64,000 nucleotides of DNA. Origin: Paenibacillus castaneae. GTDB taxonomy: Bacteria; Bacillota; Bacilli; Paenibacillales; Paenibacillaceae. A program made the position numbers and the translations under genes. Numbering within the stretch: the stretch's first letter is position 1; the number at the start of each line of letters is the position of its first letter. The stretch is from NCBI RefSeq assembly GCF_002884445.1, contig NZ_KZ614144.1, positions 4,074,094 to 4,138,093 on the forward strand. The letters run 5' to 3'. The notes beneath the pieces were generated by a model that was not told where the DNA came from, made no database searches, and saw only the letters and a program-made list of their open reading frames with translations. Positions 9,257-17,852 of this stretch are shown here, one piece after another.

Positions 9257-10449
9257 CGATTCATCCATTTTCCATTTGTAAAATCAGGTATTGCGACTGG
9301 ATGGCCGCCCATAGCGATCGAATCCTCAGATAATGTAGAAATACACATCCAGGAAGCCATATCATAGACATCAAGCGGCGTTTGTGTACCCTTTCTTACA
9401 CTATCGAAGAAATCCGCAAATACGAGCCAATCCATGCCGCCATGGCCACCCTTAACCCCGTCTTCGATATACTTTTTCCAGAGCGGATGATCATATTTTT
9501 CTCTAAAACCCTCTGCGTTCCCCCATTGATCTTTCCAGTCAAAGTGATGTTTATCATGCATTCCATCTATATAAATAGAATGGTTCTCCTCCATGTACAT
9601 CCCCTTTGTCCCTCTTACAGTAAACCCTCTGGAGTAGTACATTGGCAATGTCGTATCTAGCGTAATGGTGATTGTTTCTCCGTGGGCGCATTTGATAATC
9701 GTCGTCACGATATCACCTTGCATAAAATCCGTTTTAGCCAGTTCACAGTTCTGGCCTTTTTCTCTCTTAATATATTCCTGCAATCCTTTTGAATTGGAGG
9801 CCATGGATACAAGAGATACCATTCGATTGCCGCGATTGATACCCAAAATTTTTGCAATTGGCCCGATCTCATGGGTTGGATAATTCTCGCAATTCCGATG
9901 AATATAATTGTTTAATCGATAGTGTCTATTTTCATTGCCATAAGTAATCTCGTCTCTCAAATCATGATGATAACCGCCAGCACAATGTACAATCTCACCG
10001 AATACACCTTGCCTTACCATATTAAGCACCATTAGTTCTTCTCTGCCATAACAGCAATTTTCCATAATCATACACGGTACTTTGGTTCTTTCATAGGCTT
10101 CTACCAATCTCCAACATTCTTGAATGGAATAGGCTCCGCCTACCTCACTAGCGACATATTTCCCAGCCTCCATAGAAGCAACGGCAATATCCGTATGGAC
10201 AGCCCAAGATGCGCTAATCAAGATAGCCTCAATTTCTGCAATGGCTAAAACCTCGGGATACTGTGTTGTAACGAACGGTCGATATCCTTGAACCTTTTCA
10301 ATTCGATCTGCCACCTGTTCCCCTCTGTCCATATATAAATCACATACTGCAACAACCTCAACATCAGGCATCTTGAGAATGACTTGTTCCAAAAGACCTG
10401 CGCCGCGTCCTCCCAATCCAATAATTCCGGTCTTAACCCTATCTCCCAT
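9253..10449 (-). CDS. Gfo/Idh/MocA oxidoreductase-fold protein, GH109-like
   Basis: A 398-residue protein with an N-terminal Rossmann domain (GIIGLGGRGAGL dinucleotide loop, VAVCDLYMDR) and a C-terminal alpha/beta domain. Segments from about 140 to 225 resemble GH109 alpha-N-acetylgalactosaminidases, which use bound NAD+ to cleave the A-antigen GalNAc: GEIVHCAGGYHHDLR, NRHYRLNNYIHRN, CENYPTHEIGPIAKI and LGINRGNRMVSLVSM. A redox enzyme on a free sugar (inositol or amino-sugar dehydrogenase) is the main alternative. Presence beside GH110, GH123-like and GH29 genes favours a glycosidase. No secretion or Tat signal is visible, whereas many GH109 enzymes are Tat-exported. The ATG at 10449 is the natural start. 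The gene lies 188 bp after a binding-protein gene, with a long hairpin in between. Confidence 0.72.
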   Translation of the reverse strand: MGDRVKTGIIGLGGRGAGLLEQVILKMPDVEVVAVCDLYMDRGEQVADRIEKVQGYRPFVTTQYPEVLAIAEIEAILISASWAVHTDIAVASMEAGKYVASEVGGAYSIQECWRLVEAYERTKVPCMIMENCCYGREELMVLNMVRQGVFGEIVHCAGGYHHDLRDEITYGNENRHYRLNNYIHRNCENYPTHEIGPIAKILGINRGNRMVSLVSMASNSKGLQEYIKREKGQNCELAKTDFMQGDIVTTIIKCAHGETITITLDTTLPMYYSRGFTVRGTKGMYMEENHSIYIDGMHDKHHFDWKDQWGNAEGFREKYDHPLWKKYIEDGVKGGHGGMDWLVFADFFDSVRKGTQTPLDVYDMASWMCISTLSEDSIAMGGHPVAIPDFTNGKWMNR

Positions 10450-10515
10450 TACAATTCATCCCCTTGTTGTTCATGTGTTTTCTACTCCCGATATTAACAG
10501 TTAAGTATAAAAATA

Positions 10516-10573
10516 ACGGTAACACGAAAGTAGAACACAACTTGAGAAAATGTGCGCTCTTTCGCGTTACCGT
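10516..10573 (-). terminator. Long stem-loop between binding-protein gene and GH109-like gene
   Basis: ACGGTAACACGAAAG (10516-10530) pairs with CTTTCGCGTTACCGT (10559-10573), 15 bp with one mismatch, around a 28-base loop. On the minus strand it is followed by TTATTTTTATAC. It lies directly after the stop of the abundant binding protein, so partial termination or mRNA stabilisation that lowers expression of the enzyme genes is likely (inference). Confidence 0.5.
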
Positions 10574-10637
10574 CCGTCTAAACTGTACTATTCCACCAAG
10601 GAGCATATCACCTTGAGGACAGACTTTTTTGTTACTC

Positions 10638-12023
10638 CTATTTCATGGCTTTTGCTTCTTTAATTTTAATTTCGGCTTCTTCTTTTACCGTTCTTAAAAA
10701 TTCTGGAATGTTCATTTCCGACTCAGCAAATTTGGCAATGCTACCCTCTAATACTGCGTTCACGTAAATATCCCATTTGCTAATTTGTTGTGGCGGGTCT
10801 GCTTTTGGATACTTAAAGAAAACAGGAATATTTTTACCTTGCAACATAGGTGTTTCTTTACCGAACTCGGCTAATACGTCGGGATCCATGGAAGCAGGAG
10901 TACCGCCTGACCGTGCAAATGCTTTTAGATACCAGTCAGAGTAATATTCTTGGAGTACCCGGAAAGCTGCGTCTTTCTCTTTGCTGAAACTGTTGATTAC
11001 CCAATGGTGAGGCGCTACGAACGCCGCGCGGTCTTCGCCGCTCCATACAGGAATCGGTGCAGCTTCAATATCTTTAATCACATCAGCGTTTCCGCCGCTC
11101 ATCCAGTTCATCATGCCTGGATAGGAAACAGTCATCGCTACTGTGTTTTCATAGAATTGCATTCTGTTTCTTGCTTCCGGATCTGTGTTGTACAGATTAG
11201 GAATGCTGAAGAACTTCTTCAACAATTCAAAAGTTTCTCTAACGGCAGGTTCTGTTTCAACCAATACCTCACCAGTTTCAGCGTTTGATAAGCTTACGCC
11301 TTTTTGCCACAATGGAATCAATGCTTCTTTGGCAGTGAAGCCGTTCCCCAGCTCAAGACCACGGTACATTACGCCATCGTGTTCTCTTGTCATCTTTGCA
11401 GCTATCGTGTAGATATCATCCCAAGTCATATGATCTGTAGGATACGGTTGTCCGAATTTGTCGAACACTTCTTTGTTATACCATAGCGTCAATGTTGTTC
11501 CGCCGATCGGCAAACCGAGTAAACGTCCTTCGCTGTCTAAATTGCGGGAATAGGAAACAGCAGAAGGATCAAGCTTTGTTAGATCAAAGCTATACGCTTG
11601 CACTAGGTCGTCTAGCGGCTCGATCATCTCCAATTCCTGCAAAGGCTCAAGCCCGAAGCTTGACCAGATGAGATCTGGAACAATTCCATTTGCGTTCAAT
11701 TCTTGAAGCGGCGTCAATTGTGCGGCGCCTTCAACTAACTCGATCGTAATGTTCGGAATTTTTGACTTAAATTCCTCGCTGAATATTTTGTCAAAGTTGT
11801 CTTGTCCCCAAGGATAAAGAATTTTTACGGTATACTGCTTGTTTTCATCATAAAGAGGAGCAGGCGGAACTGAAGGCTGATCTGATGACTGATTTGAAGA
11901 CTGATCTGAAGTTTGAGCTGTAGTCTGAGACTCTTCTGCATTTTTCGTCGTGCATCCCGTTAGTGCTGTTAACACTAACAAAACAGAGAGAATTAAAAAT
12001 ACGATACGTTTTTTCAACTTCAT
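10638..12023 (-). CDS. Sugar ABC transporter binding lipoprotein (second of a pair)
   Basis: A 461-residue extracellular solute-binding protein, family 1. The start is ATG at 12023 (MKLKKRIVFLIL) behind GGGGG; a longer GTG-initiated reading would bury the signal peptide. The lipobox is LTALTGC, after which the mature protein has a Ser/Thr/Gln/Pro-rich linker (about 25-55). The fold begins VKILYPWGQDNFDKIF and includes FAPHHWVINSF-like substrate-domain segments. It resembles the other binding protein of this operon at 14048 (VKVMYPWGEDNFKTF) along its whole length, including the KIKEAK C-terminus, so the two arose by duplication. It would deliver an oligosaccharide to the permease pair encoded just upstream; an ATPase is not encoded here and MsmK at 24986 is the likely one. 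Confidence 0.92.
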   Translation of the reverse strand: MKLKKRIVFLILSVLLVLTALTGCTTKNAEESQTTAQTSDQSSNQSSDQPSVPPAPLYDENKQYTVKILYPWGQDNFDKIFSEEFKSKIPNITIELVEGAAQLTPLQELNANGIVPDLIWSSFGLEPLQELEMIEPLDDLVQAYSFDLTKLDPSAVSYSRNLDSEGRLLGLPIGGTTLTLWYNKEVFDKFGQPYPTDHMTWDDIYTIAAKMTREHDGVMYRGLELGNGFTAKEALIPLWQKGVSLSNAETGEVLVETEPAVRETFELLKKFFSIPNLYNTDPEARNRMQFYENTVAMTVSYPGMMNWMSGGNADVIKDIEAAPIPVWSGEDRAAFVAPHHWVINSFSKEKDAAFRVLQEYYSDWYLKAFARSGGTPASMDPDVLAEFGKETPMLQGKNIPVFFKYPKADPPQQISKWDIYVNAVLEGSIAKFAESEMNIPEFLRTVKEEAEIKIKEAKAMK

Positions 12024-12081
12024 TTTTTTGAAACCCCCAATAATATATTTTATGTAGAAATCGTTCTCATTACATGAATTT

Positions 12082-13041
12082 CTATTCCACCAAGCCCGTT
12101 CTTTCCACACTTTCCACGAAATAACGCTGTGCGAACAGGTAGATAAGAAGAGGTGGCAATACCGTTAGAAAACTGGCCGCCATTCTAATCGGTTCGGCCA
12201 TGTACTCAGCCATGCCCCCGTCCTTAATAAATGCGTCGATTCTCGACCCCATGCGCAGCATCTCCATAGACAATGGCACGTCTTTCGCTCCTGTCAAGAA
12301 CATTCTTGGGAAGTATGTATCATTCCACGTCCATACAAAGGAGAATAAAAATACGACAAGAATAGCAGGTTTCGCTAACGGAAACATCACTTTCAGATAA
12401 AACTTAATGGCAGTAGCGCCATCAATCTTGGCCGCTTCCTCCAGCTCCTTCGGCTGCGTCATGAAAAATTGCCTATAGATGAATACAAACAGAGCCCCTT
12501 TCACTCCGAAGCCGAAAATAGAGGGCAGAATCAACGTGATCAGGTGAGTCATTATGCCTAGTTTCTTGTACATCAATATTGTCGGCAAAATAATGACTTG
12601 CGGCGGAATAATAAACGAAAGCAGCAGCAGAAAGAAAATAACTTTTTTGAACGGGAAATCAAGCCGAGCGAATGCATACCCGGCGAAGCCGCACGCTATG
12701 CAATGGAATACCGATGCGGTCAAAGCTACAATGATGCTGATTGTTAACGACGAAGGATATCTCAAAACGTCCCACGCCGCAGAGATATGACCGAGATAAA
12801 GGGAGGACGGTACCCAAGTAACGGTAGGATCGATAAGATCCTTATCATTCATAACCATTCTCACAAGCATCTTTAAGACTGGATTCAAGTAAATATAGGA
12901 GGTGGAAATAAAGATCGTATATAGAAGCAATTTAAATACGAGACCTCTGTCCAGCTCCCTGCCTAATAGCGAATAACGCACTGACCGCAAGCCATGCCTG
13001 ATAAAAAACTTGTTTTTCATCGTAATGATTCTCGGAATCAT
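12082..13041 (-). CDS. Carbohydrate ABC transporter permease (MsmG/UgpE type)
   Basis: A 319-residue membrane protein with six predicted helices. The EAA loop that docks the ATPase reads EEAAKIDGATAIKFYLKV, and SFVWTWNDTYFP and QRYFVESVERTGLVE close the protein. The N-terminus (about 1-35) is longer than in most relatives. Its stop lies 58 bp ahead of the second binding-protein gene, and its start is 15 bp after the partner permease, so the two are one translational unit. The extreme C-terminus nearly repeats that of the permease remnant at 4753, showing that the locus once held two related importers. Substrate is unknown; gene context suggests host-type oligosaccharides. Confidence 0.93.
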   Translation of the reverse strand: MIPRIITMKNKFFIRHGLRSVRYSLLGRELDRGLVFKLLLYTIFISTSYIYLNPVLKMLVRMVMNDKDLIDPTVTWVPSSLYLGHISAAWDVLRYPSSLTISIIVALTASVFHCIACGFAGYAFARLDFPFKKVIFFLLLLSFIIPPQVIILPTILMYKKLGIMTHLITLILPSIFGFGVKGALFVFIYRQFFMTQPKELEEAAKIDGATAIKFYLKVMFPLAKPAILVVFLFSFVWTWNDTYFPRMFLTGAKDVPLSMEMLRMGSRIDAFIKDGGMAEYMAEPIRMAASFLTVLPPLLIYLFAQRYFVESVERTGLVE

Positions 13042-13056
13042 AACGTTCCCCTCCTT

Positions 13057-13923
13057 TTACCTTCTTCTCGAGGATCCTCTGTTAACCCTGCTGTAAATTA
13101 ACATGATGATTCCAAGGAAAACAAGAATAATTATGAAATAAATCCACGCCAGCGCACTACTGTATCCGTAATTGTCAGAATTTATTAAGTTGATTACCGG
13201 ATTGGACGGGAACGTAAACATATCAACCACGGTATAGATTAAATTGAGCAAAATAAACGGCGACATGGCAGGCAATGTTATTTTCCAAAACACTTCCCAT
13301 GGCGAGGCTCCATCTATTCTGGCGGATTCGTACGCGGAAACAGGTATCGTCTGGCGTCCCGCCAAGAAAATGAGGATTTGCACTCCGGAATACCATAAAA
13401 CCATTACGAAATTTTCTAGAACGGCCTTCACAGGTTTTCCCCAAGAGCTGTCCGCAAGGTACGTATCCATAAAGCCGTTAATTGCATCGCCCTGTATAAA
13501 TCCAAGTCCTCCTTCTCCCTGGCTCATAAATCCCTGAAGCACGGCGCCGGTCGAAAATATAACGGGAAGGAAAAAAAGCGCGCGAAACACCAGCCGTCCG
13601 GGAAGCTTCTGATTCAGAAATATCGCAATAAGCAATGCAAAGATGACGATAACCGGAACCATAAAAATAACTTCCTGGAAATACGGAATCAGCTCATCGT
13701 ACAAGGCGGAGCTCCCGAATAAAATTTCATGATAATATTTAAGTCCGACAAAGTTATATTTCATTTTGTTCGGAAGTATTTTCAAGGTATTGAAGCTCAT
13801 GTACACCGAGAACACAAGCGGGAACCCCAAAAACATAATAAATCCGAGCAGCCATGGGGCCATAAACAATGAGCCTTCCAAATTTCGAACCGTTCTGGTG
13901 GTAAGTACCCGTTTTTTCGCCAC
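13057..13923 (-). CDS. Carbohydrate ABC transporter permease (MsmF/UgpA type)
   Basis: A 288-residue membrane protein with six predicted helices. It opens with a cytoplasmic, basic tail and FMAPWLLGFIMFLGFPLVFS, the usual first helix. The EAA loop is SAYESARIDGASPWEVFWKI. The last helix, YSSALAWIYFIIILVFLG, is followed by a basic tail RVNRGSSRRR. It pairs with the permease that starts 15 bp downstream to form the membrane channel of a sugar importer. The binding protein encoded 124 bp upstream (14048) and the one downstream (10638) both fit this channel. Confidence 0.93.
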   Translation of the reverse strand: MAKKRVLTTRTVRNLEGSLFMAPWLLGFIMFLGFPLVFSVYMSFNTLKILPNKMKYNFVGLKYYHEILFGSSALYDELIPYFQEVIFMVPVIVIFALLIAIFLNQKLPGRLVFRALFFLPVIFSTGAVLQGFMSQGEGGLGFIQGDAINGFMDTYLADSSWGKPVKAVLENFVMVLWYSGVQILIFLAGRQTIPVSAYESARIDGASPWEVFWKITLPAMSPFILLNLIYTVVDMFTFPSNPVINLINSDNYGYSSALAWIYFIIILVFLGIIMLIYSRVNRGSSRRR

Positions 13924-13999
13924 CTTACTTACCCCCTTTGATTAAAATAAACTGCTTTATCCTGATCACCTCAGCACAATGCGTTTGCGTGAATATGAC

Positions 14000-14028
14000 G
14001 GATACCAGAAGTTTCATTTCTGATATCC
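14000..14028 (-). repeat. Stem-loop after the first binding-protein gene
   Basis: GGATACCAGAA (14000-14010) and TTCTGATATCC (14018-14028) pair with one mismatch around a 7-base loop, 20 bp after the stop of the binding protein at 14048. No T-run follows on the minus strand. This is the position where binding-protein mRNAs are often stabilised or processed, allowing more binding protein than permease to be made. Confidence 0.45.
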
Positions 14029-14047
14029 GCGGTGAACAAATTTGCTA

Positions 14048-15388
14048 CTAATTTTCTAACGATTTCGCTTCCTTGATTTTCACTTCCGATTCCTCTTTGA
14101 GCTTCCTTAGATGTTCATCGATGTTCATATCGGATTCAGCGAAGTCTTTAAGGCTTCCTTCAATGTCCACGAGTTTATCATATTTACTAATCACTGGTGG
14201 AACTGCAGGATTATAATCCCAAAACGCTTTCATATTTTTGCCTTCATACACCGGGTTGGTCGCAAATTCGTATCTCGGCGATGTTACGGGATCTTCGTTC
14301 TCCGCTTTGGCGAAGCCCAGCATTACCTGGAAGCCGGCGTCTTTGTTTTCACTGTACTTATTCAGCATGTATGGATGTGAGTAAACGTTAGGCCCAGTTC
14401 CTCCAGCTTCCCATACGGGTACAGGTACGGCGTCAATATTTTTAAGCTTATCGGGATCTCCACCCATTCCCCAGCGAATAAAAGCAGGATAGCTTACCGT
14501 CATGGCTACAGTCAATTCCGCAAACTGGTATCTTCCTCTAGCTTCAGGATCTTTGTTATACAAGTCGGGCATGCTATAAAACTTTTTCATCTGTTCAAAA
14601 TATTTTTTCACTTCCGGCAATTTGTCGATCAATACTTCTCCAGTTTCAGGATCTGTCCAGTTAATCTCAAATTCCTGTAAAGGCTTGAGCGCTTCGCCTC
14701 CCGTAAAACCGGCTCCAAGCTCCAATCCGCGATACTGTATTCCATCCCTTTTCGCGGTCATCTTTACAGCTAAATCCGCCACTTCATCCCATGTCAACTG
14801 TCCGGTAGGATAAGGGACTCCGAATTTGTCGAAAACTTCTTTGTTATAGATCAATCCTACTGTATCAACAAATGTCGGCAAGCCGATCAATCCTTGCTTT
14901 TTATCAGGGTCCATACCGCGATAAGTGGCGATGACTGCCTTATTGAACTGGTCTACGTTAACACCGTATTTTTGAACATACTCGTCCAGAGGCTCGTACA
15001 TTTCCAACTCAACCAATGGATCGATTCCAAATCCTGCAAAAATAATATCGGGAACAATTCCTTTTGCGTTCATTTCCTGCATAGGCTTCAACTCTGCCGC
15101 GATACATACGCACTCTAATGTAATGTTTTTCGGATAGGCGCCTTCATAACGATCCAGTACAAACGTTTTAAAGTTGTCTTCTCCCCACGGATACATGACC
15201 TTTACGGTCGTTTCCGGTCCATTCTCATCCCATTCGACCGTTTCTATTGCAGGAGATGGCTTCGATGACTCTGACGGTGATTGCGACGATGAATCATTTC
15301 CGGATGCGCCTTGGTTCGTTTGGCCGCAAGCAGCTAGCAGGATCATGATAGAGACCAGCAAGAACGATAATGCTTTTTTTGTTTTCAC
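14048..15388 (-). CDS. Sugar ABC transporter binding lipoprotein (first of a pair)
   Basis: A 446-residue family-1 solute-binding protein. The signal peptide ends in a lipobox, ILLAAC, followed by a Ser/Gly/Pro-rich linker, so it is anchored to the outer face of the membrane. The start is GTG at 15388, placed by AAGGGGAG. The mature domain begins VKVMYPWGEDNFKTF and contains a WGMGGDPDKLKNID segment that aligns with WMSGGNADVIKDIE in the second binding protein of the operon. It heads a run of genes: binding protein, two permeases, second binding protein, enzymes. The 121 bp upstream, between it and the DUF5696 gene, show no terminator, so read-through from region B is possible. Confidence 0.92.
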   Translation of the reverse strand: MKTKKALSFLLVSIMILLAACGQTNQGASGNDSSSQSPSESSKPSPAIETVEWDENGPETTVKVMYPWGEDNFKTFVLDRYEGAYPKNITLECVCIAAELKPMQEMNAKGIVPDIIFAGFGIDPLVELEMYEPLDEYVQKYGVNVDQFNKAVIATYRGMDPDKKQGLIGLPTFVDTVGLIYNKEVFDKFGVPYPTGQLTWDEVADLAVKMTAKRDGIQYRGLELGAGFTGGEALKPLQEFEINWTDPETGEVLIDKLPEVKKYFEQMKKFYSMPDLYNKDPEARGRYQFAELTVAMTVSYPAFIRWGMGGDPDKLKNIDAVPVPVWEAGGTGPNVYSHPYMLNKYSENKDAGFQVMLGFAKAENEDPVTSPRYEFATNPVYEGKNMKAFWDYNPAVPPVISKYDKLVDIEGSLKDFAESDMNIDEHLRKLKEESEVKIKEAKSLEN

Positions 15389-15509
15389 TTTTGTACACTC
15401 CCCTTAGAAATTGTTTTTGCAACAACGATTACTATGATACGGTGAAGCAACAACTTCAATCATTCTCTCCGCTGCAAGGCAGGCATCCCTCCCTTCAATG
15501 AATCAAATG

Positions 15510-17852
15510 CTAATCTTTAATTACAGTGAAATCTGTGGCCTTCACTGCAATGCCGTCGTTCACATAAGGAAACGAATTATAGTTGACAATTACTCGTTTG
15601 CCAGCAGCATACGTCGTTTCATAGACACCTTCAGCCAACATGCGATGATCCGTAATAAATTGATCCTGCACGTCCCCGAGCGCTTCGTTATAACGCTGGT
15701 ATTGCGAAACCATTTCCTGCAGCCAGTCTTTATAATAGGTACTATAAAGATTTCTCAGCGATTTGGATTTCAGCAGCTCTTGTGATTTCGCATACGTCAC
15801 AACGAAGGATGGCACAGCGCCATATTCAATCCCCCGCAAAAAGTTTTGTTGATAATCACCGCTTACGTTCGCGAAATCAGCCGAGTAAGTGACGATTCCG
15901 TGCAAGGCGATTTGGGCGAACGGAATTATGCGATCCACGAACATGTCGTAGGAATAATCATCATACAAACCATGGATATGATTGACATACGGAAGCGTAT
16001 AGAAATTGCCGCTCGCTACTTGCACGCTTCCAAGCGTATCTTTCGTCTTCTGGAATATCTGCTCCTGGATTTGCTCAGCCTGGCTCCTTGATGCCGAGTA
16101 ATTGTCGTTAAAGTCTGAATTCAAAAAAGCTCCTATGCCTTGTCCAAAAATGAAGCCGTCGACATTTAGCGCCTTGGCTTTATTCAAGTCTTTGCTGATG
16201 ACCTTTTCCATAAAACCGGGACTGGCAAAGGTCGTTTTATCATTGCTGCCCCAACTCGTAAAATCGATAATGGCAGAGCCGATATCACGAAGTCCATCCC
16301 TGCTCCTTCTGAATCCGTCTTTTCCCGTATTGTTGTACGTATAAGACGAACCATCCAGATAAACCGGATATCCCTTCGAATGAGCAAAGTCGACAAATTG
16401 CTTCATTCCGTCATTTCCGCCGAATTTACTCGCTAGAGGAAAGCTGCCGCCATACTGGCTATTTCCTTTTCTCTGCCATCCCCAATATGTAATTGACATC
16501 TTATCGACGCCGAGGCTGCTGATCTCCTGGACGATCTCCCGTGCTTGACTCGTTGTGGTTAGCGGCAAATAAGAGTCCCACAAAAACCCTTTTTCCGTAT
16601 CGGCGCCAAACAAGTTAAGCTGCAGCGGAACCTTATCTCCTTCGGCTTTAAGAGGCTGCACACCGGCATCCTCAATCAGGTACTGTCTGTATCGCGCGGC
16701 CATTTGGGCATAATCGGAATTCTTCTTATCGATCAAATAATAACGAATGGAACGATCCGTTGCTGTCAGATCCTTGGTATAGGAAACGTACCCTGTTGTT
16801 TTCTTCGTATTCGTATAAACGTAATATTTGAATCTGAAGTTTTGTTCCGCAGTTGTCCAGTTGTATTGGCTGAACGTTCCGGAAGGAGCCGCGAGAATGC
16901 TTGCATATTCTGCGCCTTCTTGAATAACGCCAAGGATGGCCTGCTCGCCGGATTTAATACCGAAAACAGGCATTTTTACCGGATTGCGATTCGAGATTGA
17001 GTTATTGACGCTGAAGGCCCAATCGTTGCCATATACACTTTCGCTGTAAAAATTATTGTTGTCGCCCCCGCGGTGCTTCTTGAAATCAATAAGCGTGCCT
17101 GGCCCGTCTGGGATCAATAAATACCCGTCCTCCCGGTCCGACGTTTGCGCCCCTAAGAATGGAAACAAACGTACGGATACGAGTCTTGCCTTATTATCCT
17201 TCGGTGGTGCCGGCTTTTTCTCTGCCTTCCCTTCCTCCTCTGATTTTTCTTCTTCCTTCGGGAACACCTTTTCGTCGATAAGGCCGTCCTTCAAAATTTT
17301 GGTTTCCACATAATCATCGTAAAGACGCACTTCCACAGGGATGAAAAAGCCTAAATTGGGCAACTCATAGGTCAGCCTGTACCCGTTGTCCATCACCTCA
17401 AAGCCGGTGACGACGCCTCCTTGATCCTTGAAATTGGACTCCTTCGTTAAATCTCTTCGGACATTAAATTCAACATAATTGAACATGAACGGAGACTCGA
17501 GGTTGGATTTCCATGCCCCTTGGTTTTCTGCATCGATGTATCCATCCTCATCAGGGAATGATTTCCATACATTCCCGTTTCGTTTATCCGTCACGATAAA
17601 ATGGCCGGTATCCGCGTTCACTTGTAACGACAAGTACTTGCTTTCCACAACCGGTTTGAATTTGCCATCATTAAGAAAAGGACTTGCGATCTTGGCGGTT
17701 GCCACGCCTTCCGCGATTTGTTCCGTGTTCTTCGAATCCTCGGTTGATTTATTCGCAAGAGGTTCCGCGAAAACGAGACTGGTGAGCATTAAGATAGCAA
17801 CTAACGATGCTGCTGCAATCTTAAGCATCCGTCTTGAGCCAAATGCACGCAT
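15510..17852 (-). CDS. Secreted DUF5696 protein, candidate glycoside hydrolase
   Basis: A 780-residue protein with a Sec signal peptide (LKIAAASLVAILMLTSLVFA). The start ATG overlaps the stop of the preceding gene in TGATG, behind GGAGGTG. After a linker comes a beta-sandwich (about 60-370), interrupted by an acidic-basic low-complexity stretch near 190-205. A barrel-like half follows with strands such as VDKMSITYWGWQRKGN, KGYPVYLDGSSY, NVDGFIFGQGIG and HGIVTYSADF. Beta-sandwich followed by a TIM-like barrel is typical of retaining glycosidases such as GH101, but no proven activity is known to me for DUF5696 and catalytic residues cannot be named. It terminates the surface module 26107-15510, so it probably acts outside the cell on the polymer that module senses or imports (inference). 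Confidence 0.8.
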   Translation of the reverse strand: MRAFGSRRMLKIAAASLVAILMLTSLVFAEPLANKSTEDSKNTEQIAEGVATAKIASPFLNDGKFKPVVESKYLSLQVNADTGHFIVTDKRNGNVWKSFPDEDGYIDAENQGAWKSNLESPFMFNYVEFNVRRDLTKESNFKDQGGVVTGFEVMDNGYRLTYELPNLGFFIPVEVRLYDDYVETKILKDGLIDEKVFPKEEEKSEEEGKAEKKPAPPKDNKARLVSVRLFPFLGAQTSDREDGYLLIPDGPGTLIDFKKHRGGDNNNFYSESVYGNDWAFSVNNSISNRNPVKMPVFGIKSGEQAILGVIQEGAEYASILAAPSGTFSQYNWTTAEQNFRFKYYVYTNTKKTTGYVSYTKDLTATDRSIRYYLIDKKNSDYAQMAARYRQYLIEDAGVQPLKAEGDKVPLQLNLFGADTEKGFLWDSYLPLTTTSQAREIVQEISSLGVDKMSITYWGWQRKGNSQYGGSFPLASKFGGNDGMKQFVDFAHSKGYPVYLDGSSYTYNNTGKDGFRRSRDGLRDIGSAIIDFTSWGSNDKTTFASPGFMEKVISKDLNKAKALNVDGFIFGQGIGAFLNSDFNDNYSASRSQAEQIQEQIFQKTKDTLGSVQVASGNFYTLPYVNHIHGLYDDYSYDMFVDRIIPFAQIALHGIVTYSADFANVSGDYQQNFLRGIEYGAVPSFVVTYAKSQELLKSKSLRNLYSTYYKDWLQEMVSQYQRYNEALGDVQDQFITDHRMLAEGVYETTYAAGKRVIVNYNSFPYVNDGIAVKATDFTVIKD

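Noticed and set aside
12024..12110. Extended GTG start of the second binding protein
   Set aside because: It would put 29 residues before the lipoprotein signal and overlaps the permease gene; the ATG at 12023 has its own GGGGG site.
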